From Flavobacteriaceae bacterium PS02336 (lineage in GTDB: Bacteria; Bacteroidota; Bacteroidia; Flavobacteriales; Flavobacteriaceae), in NCBI GenBank assembly GCA_029960065.1, contig JASCOF010000005.1, forward strand, positions 1 to 64,000: DNA of 64,000 nucleotides, written 5' to 3'. Both the position numbers and the translations under genes were made by a program. The notes beneath the pieces were generated by a model. The model worked only from the letters and a program-made list of their open reading frames with translations. It ran no database searches and had not been told where the DNA came from. Position 1 is the first letter of the stretch; every line of letters begins with the position of its first letter. Positions 53,034-61,396 of this stretch are shown piece after piece.

Positions 53034-53654
53034 ATGAGCGATATAGATAGAAAAAATCATTGGGAAACGGTTTACGAAACAAAAAACCCCGATCAGGTAA
53101 GCTGGACACAGGAAATTCCCAAAACTTCCTTGGATTTTATTCATTCGTTTGAAGTGGATAAAACAGCCCGCATTATTGATATTGGCGGTGGCGACAGCAA
53201 ATTAGTTGATTACTTGCTTGACAACGGATTTGAAAATATAACCGTTTTAGACATTTCTGCAAATGCACTTGAAAAAGCGAAAAAACGGTTGGGCGATAAG
53301 GCCGAAAATGTAAAATGGGTCGTTAGCGACATTACCGAATTTGAACCCAATACAACTTTTGATATTTGGCACGACAGAGCGACATTTCATTTCTTGACCA
53401 CTAAAGAACAGGTGTCAAAATATCTTGACATTGCAAGAAGAAATGTGCGTGGTTATATGACCATCGGTACGTTTTCTAAAAACGGACCGACAAAATGCAG
53501 TGGGCTTGACATCAAACAATATGACGAGGAAACTTTGACCGCTGAACTTAAAAACGGTTTTGATAAGTTGAAGTGTATTACGGAAGACCATACAACACCA
53601 TTCAATACAACCCAGAACTTTCTGTTTTGTAGCTTTAAACGGCAGGTGGATTAA
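53034..53654 (+). CDS. Class I SAM-dependent methyltransferase, TehB-like
   Basis: This 206-residue protein begins with the pattern KNHWETVYETKNPDQVSWTQE, seen in a group of TehB-like or thiopurine-type methyltransferases, and has the SAM motif ARIIDIGGGDSKLVDYL (about 46-62). Such enzymes methylate metalloids or small thiols. The gene is next to CopA and an arsenic operon, so a metalloid substrate is plausible, but this is inferred. Confidence 0.84.
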   Translation: MSDIDRKNHWETVYETKNPDQVSWTQEIPKTSLDFIHSFEVDKTARIIDIGGGDSKLVDYLLDNGFENITVLDISANALEKAKKRLGDKAENVKWVVSDITEFEPNTTFDIWHDRATFHFLTTKEQVSKYLDIARRNVRGYMTIGTFSKNGPTKCSGLDIKQYDEETLTAELKNGFDKLKCITEDHTTPFNTTQNFLFCSFKRQVD

Positions 53655-53751
53655 ATGAAACAATAAATCTTACAAATCAATTCCAAAAAATCACAATAGC
53701 AGCCGCTGTTATAATTGCCAATTTTGTAATGTAAATTAATGCAAACGAAAT

Positions 53752-55971
53752 ATGGCAACAAATAATAAAAATACAATTACGCAGACCTTTCCAGTTTTGG
53801 GAATGACCTGTGCTTCCTGTGCCGGAAGTGCCGAAAGCATTGTTCAGCACCAGGAAGGCGTTGTCGGTGCTTCTGTAAACTTTGCTACGGGCAACCTGAC
53901 TGTTGAGTACCAGCCCGACATAATCGACGCGGATAAATTGCAGAAAGCGGTAAAGGACGGTGGCTACGACCTGTTGGTTGAAGACGAAAGCATACAGCAG
54001 GAAACCTTAGAAACCATACACGCTGAAAAGTTCAAAAAGCTAAAAACCAAAACCACGTGGGCAATAATCCTTTCGTTACCCGTTGTAGTAATCGGGATGT
54101 TCTTTATGGATATGCCTTACGGCAATGAGATTATGCTCGCATTTTCCACACCTGTAGTGTTATGGCTGGGAAGGGATTTTTTTGTGAACGCATGGAGACA
54201 GGCAAAGCACCGCTCTGCCAACATGGACACGCTGGTCGCATTAAGTACAGGGATTGCCTATCTGTTCAGCGTATTCAACATGCTGTTTCCTGAATTTTGG
54301 CATCAGAGAGGACTACACGCCCACGTATATTTCGAAGCGGCTGCCGTAATCATCGCATTCATTCTTTTGGGTAAATTGTTGGAAGAAAAAGCCAAAGGCA
54401 ATACGTCATCGGCCATTAAGAAGCTGATGGGATTACAGCCAAAAAACGTGACCGTAATATTAGCGGACGGTACTGAGCAACAGACCCCGATTGAAAACGT
54501 AAACTCGGGCGATATCATACTGGTAAAACCAGGCGAAAAAATAGCGGTGGACGGTTTGGTTACGTCTGGGAACTCGTATGTAGACGAAAGTATGCTGAGC
54601 GGTGAGCCTGTTCCGGTACTGAAAAGTGAAAATGAAAAGGTGTTTGCAGGTACTATTAACCAGAAGGGAAGCTTCCGGTTCAAGGCCGTAAAAGTAGGCA
54701 AAGAAACAATGCTCGCCCAAATCATCAAAATGGTGCAAGATGCTCAGGGTAGCAAAGCACCTGTACAAAAACTGGTAGATAAGATTGCAGGCATTTTTGT
54801 CCCGGTTGTCATGAGCATCGCTTTTCTTACTTTCCTTTTATGGTTGCTTTTGGGCGGTGAAAACGGTGTGGTACAGGGACTGCTGGCTGCGGTTACGGTA
54901 TTGGTTATCGCATGTCCGTGTGCACTGGGTCTGGCAACACCTACGGCAATAATGGTAGGCGTTGGCAAAGGTGCTGAAAATGGCATTTTGATCAAGGATG
55001 CAGAAAGCCTTGAATTGGCCAAGAAAGTAAATGCCATTATACTGGACAAAACGGGAACCATTACGGAAGGCCGACCTGAAGTAACGGACATCCTGTGGCA
55101 GGACAATGACGATACTGTTAAAAATATTTTGTTGAGCATCGAAAAGCAATCTGAACACCCCTTGGCAGAAGCCATAGTAAAGCATTTGGCAGGAACCACG
55201 GCCACAACGCTGTCGATGTTTGAAAGTATTACGGGCAAAGGAGCGAAAGCCGATCATAATAATGAAACTTATTTTGTAGGAAACAGAAAGCTTCTTTTTG
55301 AAAACAAAATCAATATTTCGGAACAACTGCAAAAGCGAGCAGATGAATGGAGCAAACAGTCCAAAACGGTAATTTGGTTTGCAAACAGCAAACAGGCTCT
55401 TTCTGTAATTGCCATTTCTGATAAGATTAAGGAAACTTCGGTACAGGCAATCAAAGAAATGCAGGAAATGGGCATCGACCTCTATATGCTGACGGGAGAT
55501 AATGAAACGACCGCAAAGGCCATTGCTAAAGAGACAGGCATAAAGCACTACAGAGCGGAAGTATTGCCTCAGCACAAAGCCGATTTCGTAAAAGAATTAC
55601 AGCAGAAAGGCAAAACCGTCGCTATGGTCGGGGACGGTATCAATGACAGTACAGCACTGGCAACCGCAGATGTAAGTATCGCTATGGGCAAAGGCTCAGA
55701 CATCGCAATGGATGTCGCCAAAATGACCATTATTTCATCTGATTTGACCAAAATTCCACAAGCAATACGTTTATCAAAGCAGACCGTTGCTACCATCAAG
55801 CAGAACCTGTTCTGGGCATTTATCTACAATTTGATCGGTATTCCGGTCGCAGCGGGGATTTTATATCCTATCAATGGGTTTCTTTTAAACCCGATGATAG
55901 CAGGTGCAGCAATGGCATTGAGCAGTGTAAGCGTAGTGAGCAACAGTTTACGTTTAAAATGGAAAAAATAA
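53752..55971 (+). CDS. copA: Copper-exporting P1B-type ATPase
   Basis: This 739-residue protein has an N-terminal metal-binding domain (GMTCASC, Cys20 and Cys23), eight membrane helices with the ion-site CPC at Cys388-Pro389-Cys390, the phosphorylated Asp432 in DKTGT, an SEHPLAE motif and the GDGINDS hinge. It pumps Cu(I) out of the cytoplasm at the cost of ATP. In the same block are an AraC-type HMA regulator, an HMA chaperone-like protein and VIT1/CCC1. It is preceded by a short AT-rich region without a clear -7 box. Confidence 0.95.
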   Translation: MATNNKNTITQTFPVLGMTCASCAGSAESIVQHQEGVVGASVNFATGNLTVEYQPDIIDADKLQKAVKDGGYDLLVEDESIQQETLETIHAEKFKKLKTKTTWAIILSLPVVVIGMFFMDMPYGNEIMLAFSTPVVLWLGRDFFVNAWRQAKHRSANMDTLVALSTGIAYLFSVFNMLFPEFWHQRGLHAHVYFEAAAVIIAFILLGKLLEEKAKGNTSSAIKKLMGLQPKNVTVILADGTEQQTPIENVNSGDIILVKPGEKIAVDGLVTSGNSYVDESMLSGEPVPVLKSENEKVFAGTINQKGSFRFKAVKVGKETMLAQIIKMVQDAQGSKAPVQKLVDKIAGIFVPVVMSIAFLTFLLWLLLGGENGVVQGLLAAVTVLVIACPCALGLATPTAIMVGVGKGAENGILIKDAESLELAKKVNAIILDKTGTITEGRPEVTDILWQDNDDTVKNILLSIEKQSEHPLAEAIVKHLAGTTATTLSMFESITGKGAKADHNNETYFVGNRKLLFENKINISEQLQKRADEWSKQSKTVIWFANSKQALSVIAISDKIKETSVQAIKEMQEMGIDLYMLTGDNETTAKAIAKETGIKHYRAEVLPQHKADFVKELQQKGKTVAMVGDGINDSTALATADVSIAMGKGSDIAMDVAKMTIISSDLTKIPQAIRLSKQTVATIKQNLFWAFIYNLIGIPVAAGILYPINGFLLNPMIAGAAMALSSVSVVSNSLRLKWKK

Positions 55972-56056
55972 GGAATCCCAATAGATTTTTGTCGTGATTA
56001 CAGATACATTTATACACAAACAGTATTAATTATAAAACAGATGGAGCAGTTAAATT

Positions 56057-56755
56057 ATGAAAACACATACTCTTGAAAAACATTACGTTAATCGTATAGG
56101 ATGGTTACGTGCCGCTGTTCTAGGTGCAAATGATGGACTGCTTTCCACAACCAGTATCGTCATAGGTGTTGCGGCAGCCGATCCCAGCAGGTATTCAATT
56201 GTTCTGGCTGCTTTGGCGGGTACAATAGCAGGTGCCATGTCAATGGCTGCCGGAGAGTACGTTTCCGTAAGTTCCCAATCTGACACCGAGCAGGCCGACC
56301 TGATGAGGGAAAAAAAAGAATTACAGGATATGCCCGAATTGGAACTTCAGGAACTTGCTGAAATATATCAGAAAAGAGGTGTTACAAAGGAAACTTCATT
56401 ACTGGTTGCAAAGGAGCTGACCGCCTACAACGCTTTGGATGCTCATGCAAAAGATGAGCTCGGTATCAGTGATATCACCGTGGCAAAACCGCTACTGGCT
56501 TCAGTAGCCTCCTTTCTATCTTTTATTTCCGGTGCGGCACTGCCTTTGTTGGTTGCCATTTTTGCTCCTGAAAAATCAATGGTAGAGTTTCAGTACGGAG
56601 CTACTATTATCTTCCTGATCATTCTTGGTGCCATTGCTGCAAAAACGGGCGGTTCAAGTATTGTGAAAGGAATGATAAGGATAGCGTTCTGGGGAACCGT
56701 TGCTATGGCCGTTTCAGCCTTAGTGGGACATCTTTTCGGAATAAACATAAGTTGA
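56057..56755 (+). CDS. VIT1/CCC1 family metal transporter
   Basis: This 232-residue protein has the VIT1/CCC1 pattern: GWLRAAVLGANDGLLSTTSIVIGVAAA in helix 1, MSMAAGEYVSVSSQSDTE, and three C-terminal helices. Relatives move iron or manganese. It is followed 53 bases later by an HMA-domain protein, and in this block the metal could also be copper; no specificity residue decides it. Confidence 0.88.
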   Translation: MKTHTLEKHYVNRIGWLRAAVLGANDGLLSTTSIVIGVAAADPSRYSIVLAALAGTIAGAMSMAAGEYVSVSSQSDTEQADLMREKKELQDMPELELQELAEIYQKRGVTKETSLLVAKELTAYNALDAHAKDELGISDITVAKPLLASVASFLSFISGAALPLLVAIFAPEKSMVEFQYGATIIFLIILGAIAAKTGGSSIVKGMIRIAFWGTVAMAVSALVGHLFGINIS

Positions 56756-56808
56756 TTTGAGTATATACATTACAATCAAATATCAATTAACAATTAAAAT
56801 TAAAAAAA

Positions 56809-57027
56809 ATGGAAAATAAAGAATTAAAATTCAAGACAAATCTTAACTGCGGTGGTTGTGTATCAAAGGTACAGTCTGACCTGGATAACGCCAGCGGAGT
56901 TTGTGAGTGGAACGTGGATACGGACAATTCGGATAAAATCCTTACTGTAAAGTCCGAAGGTATTACAGAAGATCAGGTGATCGCAATTGTCAATAAGAAA
57001 GGTTTTAAAGCAGAACCGATCGCATAA
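56809..57027 (+). CDS. Heavy-metal-associated (HMA) domain protein
   Basis: This 72-residue single-domain protein has the ferredoxin-like HMA pattern with LNCGGCVSKVQSDL (Cys14 and Cys17). It resembles Atx1-type chaperones, here probably serving CopA. It is followed by a hairpin terminator. Confidence 0.88.
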   Translation: MENKELKFKTNLNCGGCVSKVQSDLDNASGVCEWNVDTDNSDKILTVKSEGITEDQVIAIVNKKGFKAEPIA

Positions 57028-57038
57028 CAGATTAAAAA

Positions 57039-57088
57039 GCATCGCAGCCTGTGGTTTTACACAAAAATACTGCTGCGATGTTCTGTTT
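57039..57088 (+). terminator. Hairpin after the HMA gene
   Basis: CATCGCAGC (57040-57048) pairs perfectly with GCTGCGATG (57072-57080), with a nested TGTG/CACA stem, then a T-rich run. It ends the VIT1-HMA transcript. Confidence 0.65.
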
Positions 57089-57091
57089 AAG

Positions 57092-57181
57092 GTGCATACC
57101 GCTGATTTTACGGTGAACGTTGCAGAAGGTGAGCAAGTGCAGGGAAGCAAACCTCACGACCATAGCGGGCATCAGCATTAA
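57092..57181 (+). pseudogene. Possible C-terminal remnant of a His-rich protein
   Basis: From about 57092 one frame reads VHTADFTVNVAEGEQVQGS and ends in KPHDHSGHQH and TAA, a tail with coding-like composition and metal-binding histidines. It has no ATG in frame and lies behind a terminator. It may be the end of a lost metal-resistance protein; I cannot name the family. Confidence 0.35.
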
Positions 57182-57269
57182 AATAATTTGTGTTATCTTA
57201 CCGTCATTAATTCCGTTGCGTAATGCAACCAGGTAAAGGCTCTTAAATAGCATAAAAAGTATTACAACA

Positions 57270-57734
57270 ATGAAGCTTTCAGAAATCAAGAAAATATTAC
57301 CGTTATTGGATAATGTTGAATTCCAGCTGGAGAATGGTACATCAGTGCCGGAGAATTTCCACGTTACAGAAATAGGCGTTATTACAAAACTATTTATTGA
57401 CTGTGCAAAAACGATTAGGTATGAAAAAGTTGTCAGCTTTCAATTATGGAGTGCAGATGACTACGATCATCGCTTAAAACCTGAAAAATTATTGAGCATT
57501 ATCAATTTGGCCGAAGAAAAACTAAGCATTGAAGATGCATACATAGAAGTTGAATATCAGAACGAGACAATCGGGAAATACGATTTGGACTATAACGGTC
57601 AAAAATTTGTGTTGAAAAACAAAGCTACTGCATGCGTTGCCCGGAAAGCCTGCAATATTCCCTCCGCTAAACAAAAACCACAATTATCTTCAGCAGATAA
57701 CAGTTGTGGCTCTCCTGATTCGGAATGTTGTTGA
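57270..57734 (+). CDS. DUF6428 family protein (copy 1)
   Basis: This 154-residue protein is similar along its length to the DUF6428 protein at 59226 and ends in a Cys-rich tail (CVARKAC, then SCGSPDSECC). DUF6428 proteins often lie in arsenic operons of Bacteroidota; the role is unknown, and the clustered cysteines could bind As(III). This copy lies outside the ars operon proper, behind an HMA gene. Confidence 0.8.
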   Translation: MKLSEIKKILPLLDNVEFQLENGTSVPENFHVTEIGVITKLFIDCAKTIRYEKVVSFQLWSADDYDHRLKPEKLLSIINLAEEKLSIEDAYIEVEYQNETIGKYDLDYNGQKFVLKNKATACVARKACNIPSAKQKPQLSSADNSCGSPDSECC

Positions 57735-57802
57735 AGTCAGAAACACTTAGTTAAAGATGGTAGCTTTAGATATAATCGGTAACTAGCCAAAGATTTAATT
57801 TG

Positions 57803-57875
57803 TAACTTTGTTAATAACTTGAAAGGGTAAGGATGAGTACACTCTAATTAAAAATATAGGTTGTACTCTTTTTTT
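57803..57875 (+). promoter_or_regulatory. Promoter and leader terminator before the lgt gene
   Basis: TAACTTTG (57803-57810) matches TAnnTTTG. About 25 bases later a short open reading frame (ATG AGT ACA CTC TAA, 57833-57847) begins inside the first arm of a hairpin GAGTACA (57835-57841) / TGTACTC (57862-57868), followed by a run of seven T. The layout suggests attenuation, or a short RNA of about 60 bases, ahead of lgt. Confidence 0.5.
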
Positions 57876-57937
57876 ATGGTTCTAACGAAGAGCAATTTTA
57901 AATAAGCTGCAGTTGTTGCAATAGATAAACTTAACAA

Positions 57938-58765
57938 ATGAATTTACTTTATATAAATTGGGATGTTGACCCCGAAATAATAAACATACTCGGTTTTTCA
58001 ATTAAATATTATGGACTGTTATTTATGACAGGTCTGCTTCTATGTTATTTCATTCTACGGAAAATTTATAAAAATGAGAATTTAAGTTCACAGGCTCACG
58101 AAGCGATAATCGTTTACGGAATTGTTGGAATTTTATTGGGTGCAAGATTAGGACATTGCTTATTCTATGACTTTGAATATTATTCAAAAAATCCACTCGA
58201 AATACTATTGCCTATACAAAAAGGCTCGGACGGGAGTTATCATTTTGCGGGAATTGCGGGATTGGCAAGTCACGGCGGAACAGTGGGATTGATAATAGCA
58301 ATGATGCTATATTCTAAAAAGTACAGTATAAGGCTATTAAAAATATTTGACCTGATTGCTATTGTTGCCCCTCTCGGTGGAGCATTTATCAGGTTGTCAA
58401 ATTTGATGAACTCTGAAATGATTGGCGTTCCAACTAATCTGCCTTGGGCATTTATCTTTAAACGGGTGGACAGTATTCCCAGACATCCGGCTCAACTGTA
58501 CGAAGCGATATCCTATTTTATCATTTTTTTCATTCTGTTATTGCTGTATAGACGACACACAGTAAAAATCGGGAATGGCTTTTATTTTGGTCTAAGCATT
58601 TTTCTCATTTTTACAATGAGGATATTGATAGAATTTTTAAAAATCGACCAAGTAGAATTTGAAAAAGGGATGGTGTTGAATATGGGACAAATACTAAGTA
58701 TTCCATTTATAATTTTAGGTCTGTTTTTCACCTTAAAAGGATGGATGCGAAAGCATACTATATAA
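57938..58765 (+). CDS. lgt: Prolipoprotein diacylglyceryl transferase
   Basis: This 275-residue membrane protein has seven hydrophobic segments and the Lgt pattern: SHGGTVGLIIAMMLYSKK, and RHPAQLYEAISYF in the C-terminal half. Lgt attaches diacylglycerol to the Cys of lipoprotein precursors. A second, accessory Lgt in a metal cargo block is unusual, since the housekeeping gene is normally elsewhere; it may modify lipoproteins carried by the element. Expression may be limited by the leader hairpin at 57835. Confidence 0.9.
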   Translation: MNLLYINWDVDPEIINILGFSIKYYGLLFMTGLLLCYFILRKIYKNENLSSQAHEAIIVYGIVGILLGARLGHCLFYDFEYYSKNPLEILLPIQKGSDGSYHFAGIAGLASHGGTVGLIIAMMLYSKKYSIRLLKIFDLIAIVAPLGGAFIRLSNLMNSEMIGVPTNLPWAFIFKRVDSIPRHPAQLYEAISYFIIFFILLLLYRRHTVKIGNGFYFGLSIFLIFTMRILIEFLKIDQVEFEKGMVLNMGQILSIPFIILGLFFTLKGWMRKHTI

Positions 58766-58820
58766 AGAATTGACGTTATGATATAAATTTTCGAAAGTTA
58801 TTTAATTGGTTCAAATATTT

Positions 58821-58836
58821 ATCGTAATATTGCGAT
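58821..58836 (+). promoter_or_regulatory. ArsR operator before the arsenic operon
   Basis: ATCGTAATATTGCGAT is a palindrome with one mismatched pair. It lies 18 bases before the arsR start at 58854, where ArsR would block transcription in the absence of arsenite. Confidence 0.65.
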
Positions 58837-58853
58837 GTATTATTACAGATAAG

Positions 58854-59183
58854 ATGGGCGTAACAAAAACAGAAATATTTACAGAACAGCAAAACAGCTT
58901 GGCAACCTCTTTAAAGGCATTGGCTCATCCTGCCCGTATAGCTATCCTACAATACATCATTAAGCAGAACGCCTGTATTTGTAATGACTTAGTGGAAGAA
59001 TTAGGGTTGGCACAGGCTACGATTTCACAACATTTAAAAGAGCTTAAAAACATTGGTATCATCAAAGGAAATATAGAGGGAACAAGCGTGTGCTACTGTA
59101 TTGATGAAAATGTTTGGCAACGACTTAAAAAAGAACTTAATACTTTCTTTGTAGATAATGTAGGGGTTGATAAATGCTGTTAA
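58854..59183 (+). CDS. arsR: ArsR/SmtB family metalloregulator
   Basis: The ATG at 58854 gives 109 residues with the ArsR fold and ALAHPARIAILQYIIKQNACICNDLVEELGLAQATISQHLKEL. The motif ACIC at the end of the DNA-binding helix 3 region holds two Cys, the usual As(III)-binding pair, and a third Cys lies further on. It likely represses the operon from the palindrome at 58821. A hairpin with T-run follows at once. Confidence 0.92.
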   Translation: MGVTKTEIFTEQQNSLATSLKALAHPARIAILQYIIKQNACICNDLVEELGLAQATISQHLKELKNIGIIKGNIEGTSVCYCIDENVWQRLKKELNTFFVDNVGVDKCC

Positions 59184-59193
59184 GCATTTTTTT
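59172..59193 (+). terminator. Hairpin with T-run after arsR
   Basis: AAATGCT (59172-59178) pairs with AGCATTT (59183-59189), followed by T4. It overlaps the arsR stop and separates arsR from the DUF6428 gene, which has its own operator-like site. Confidence 0.7.
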
Positions 59194-59203
59194 GAACATA
59201 TTA

Positions 59204-59219
59204 ATCGTAATAAAGCAAT
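59204..59219 (+). promoter_or_regulatory. Second ArsR-like operator
   Basis: ATCGTAATAAAGCAAT matches the site at 58821 in 13 of 16 positions. It lies just before the DUF6428 gene at 59226 and behind the arsR terminator. Confidence 0.5.
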
Positions 59220-59225
59220 GTAACA

Positions 59226-59690
59226 ATGAATCTATCAAAAATCAAAGAAATCTTACCAGCATTGGATAATGTTGAATTTCAATTGGAAAACGGAACATTT
59301 GTACCGGAACATTTCCACGTTACAGAAATAGGTGTAATTACCAAACACTTTATTGATTGTGGCGGAACGATTAGAAATGAAAAAGTTGTCAATTTCCAAT
59401 TATGGAATGCTAACGACTTTGAACACCGGTTAAAGCCAACCAAATTATTAAACATCATCAAATTATCCGAAGACAAATTAGGTATCGAAGATGCCGAGAT
59501 AGAGGTAGAATACCAAAGCGAAACGATTGGTAAATATGATTTGGATTTTAACGGAAACCATTTTGTATTAAAGAACAAACAAACCGCTTGCCTGGCAAGT
59601 GATGCCTGCGGCATTCCTGCGGAAAAACAAAAAGTAAACTTGGCAGAATTAAAAGATGCTTGCTGTAAACCTAATTCGGGATGTTGTTAA
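59226..59690 (+). CDS. DUF6428 family protein (copy 2, ars operon)
   Basis: This 154-residue protein is a close paralogue of the one at 57270 and shares its Cys-rich end (CLASDACGIPAEKQK, then ACCKPNSGCC). It is next to the ArsC-like phosphatase and ACR3, so it is part of the arsenic operon. The biochemical role is unknown; the Cys tail suggests arsenite binding. Confidence 0.82.
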   Translation: MNLSKIKEILPALDNVEFQLENGTFVPEHFHVTEIGVITKHFIDCGGTIRNEKVVNFQLWNANDFEHRLKPTKLLNIIKLSEDKLGIEDAEIEVEYQSETIGKYDLDFNGNHFVLKNKQTACLASDACGIPAEKQKVNLAELKDACCKPNSGCC

Positions 59691-59709
59691 ATACTAAAAA
59701 TAAAATACG

Positions 59710-60324
59710 ATGTATCAAAAATTAATCGAATTCATTAACAATAAAATAGACGTTCACAGTATCAGCGAAGAACGTAAAACCACATTGCAACCGCTGATAG
59801 ATTTTGTACAGCAGAAAGCAAGTAATGGACAGGATATAAACCTTAATTTCATTTGTACCCACAATTCACGCAGAAGCCATTTATCACAGGTTTGGGCACA
59901 GATAGCGTCCACACATTTTAATATCTCAAACGTATATTGTTATTCGGGTGGTACAGAAGAAACGGCATTGTTTCCGAAAGTTGCAGAAACATTGACAGAA
60001 CAGGGATTTAATATTTTCAAAATTGCAGACACCAACAATCCTTTCTATGCCATAAAGTACAGCGATAATGCTTTGCCTATAATTGGGTTTTCAAAAAAAT
60101 ACGATAGCCCTTTCAATCCTGTATCAGCATTCACAGCCATTATGACCTGTTCGCAGGCAGACGGTGGATGTCCGTTTATAGCAGGTGCGGAAAAAAGAAT
60201 ACCTATCACATTTGAAGACCCTAAAATATCGGACAATACACCGGAGCAATCAAAGGTATATGCAGAAAGAAGTTTACAGATAGCAACAGAAATGTTTTAT
60301 GTTTTTTCAAAAGTCAGTCAATAA
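59710..60324 (+). CDS. Arsenate reductase-like low-molecular-weight phosphatase
   Basis: This 204-residue protein has the LMW-PTP active-site loop CTHNSRRS (Cys49 to Arg55) after FI in the first strand. ArsC proteins of this fold reduce arsenate to arsenite with thioredoxin or a similar thiol as donor. The gene lies between DUF6428 and ACR3 (3-base gap to ACR3), which fixes the arsenic role. It is longer than typical ArsC by an N-terminal helical stretch. Confidence 0.88.
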   Translation: MYQKLIEFINNKIDVHSISEERKTTLQPLIDFVQQKASNGQDINLNFICTHNSRRSHLSQVWAQIASTHFNISNVYCYSGGTEETALFPKVAETLTEQGFNIFKIADTNNPFYAIKYSDNALPIIGFSKKYDSPFNPVSAFTAIMTCSQADGGCPFIAGAEKRIPITFEDPKISDNTPEQSKVYAERSLQIATEMFYVFSKVSQ

Positions 60325-60327
60325 CCA

Positions 60328-61356
60328 ATGCAACCAAAACTAAAATTCTTAGACAGATACCTAACCTTATGGATATTCCTTGCAATGGCAACAGGTATAG
60401 GATTGGGACATTCCTTTCCGGGTATCTCAAAAATTACTGACAGCCTATCCGCAGGCACTACAAACATTCCTTTGGCAATAGGTCTGATACTGATGATGTA
60501 CCCGCCATTGGCAAAAGTAGATTACACATTATTGCCCCAAGCATTTAAAGATAAAAAAGTAATCGGCATATCCTTAATCCTAAATTGGGTAATTGGTACA
60601 ATATTGATGTTTGGGTTAGCCGTTTTGTTTTTACGCAATGAACCAGGTTATATGACTGGCTTGATACTGATAGGTTTGGCAAGATGTATCGCAATGGTAA
60701 TCGTATGGAGCGATTTAGCTAAGGCAAACAGAGAATATACAGCGATGTTAGTTGCCTTAAACAGTATCTTTCAGATACTTTCTTATAGCTTCTTAGTTTG
60801 GCTTTTCATCAACGTATTGCCAAACAAATTAGGCTTAGCCAATTTCAACGTAAGCGTATCAATGAAAGACGTAACCGAAAGCGTATTGATATACTTAGGT
60901 ATTCCATTCTTAGCAGGTTTTATAAGCCGTTACTTCCTTATCAAATCAAAAGGTATAGAATGGTATAATAGAAAATTTGTACCCCTAATATCGCCCATTA
61001 CATTGTATGCGTTACTGTTTACAATCGTATTAATGTTCAGTCTGAAAGGCGATAAAATAATAGAGTTACCAATGGATGTGGTAAAAGTAGCCATACCGCT
61101 AATCATCTATTTTATATTGATGTTTTTTGTGAGCTTCTTTATCAATAAATCCCTGAAAGTTCCTTACGATAAAAACGCATCCATTGCATTTACAGCCACA
61201 GGAAACAATTTTGAATTAGCCATAGCCGTAGCAATAGCAGTATTTGGTATTCATTCCCCACAGGCATTTGTGGGCGTTATTGGGCCGTTGGTTGAAGTTC
61301 CTGTATTGATACTGTTAGTAAGAGCAAGTTTGTGGCTGAAAAAGAAATATTACTAA
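60328..61356 (+). CDS. acr3: ACR3 family arsenite efflux transporter
   Basis: This 342-residue protein has about ten hydrophobic segments and the ACR3 signatures [18 protein letters not shown] (essential Cys in helix 4) and [20 protein letters not shown] in helix 9. It exports As(III) with the proton-motive force. It is the last gene of the operon, closed by the terminator at 61369. Confidence 0.94.
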   Translation: MQPKLKFLDRYLTLWIFLAMATGIGLGHSFPGISKITDSLSAGTTNIPLAIGLILMMYPPLAKVDYTLLPQAFKDKKVIGISLILNWVIGTILMFGLAVLFLRNEPGYMTGLILIGLARCIAMVIVWSDLAKANREYTAMLVALNSIFQILSYSFLVWLFINVLPNKLGLANFNVSVSMKDVTESVLIYLGIPFLAGFISRYFLIKSKGIEWYNRKFVPLISPITLYALLFTIVLMFSLKGDKIIELPMDVVKVAIPLIIYFILMFFVSFFINKSLKVPYDKNASIAFTATGNNFELAIAVAIAVFGIHSPQAFVGVIGPLVEVPVLILLVRASLWLKKKYY

Positions 61357-61368
61357 AGACTAAAAGAA

Positions 61369-61396
61369 AAGCCTCTGAGTTTTCAGAGGCTTAATA
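61369..61396. terminator. Terminator between acr3 and the ORF6N gene
   Basis: AAGCCTCTGA (61369-61378) pairs perfectly with TCAGAGGCTT (61383-61392). It lies between convergent genes; the arm overlaps the stop codon of the minus-strand gene. Confidence 0.85.

Noticed and set aside
54838-55575. Long minus-strand open frame of about 245 residues
   Set aside because: It lies opposite copA, is Arg-, Cys- and Phe-rich with no family pattern, and the plus strand is clearly coding.
57801-57816. TGTAACTTTGTTAATA as an eighth Crp/Fnr-type site
   Set aside because: The second half is not GTTAC, and the TAACTTTG part is better explained as the -7 box of the lgt promoter.
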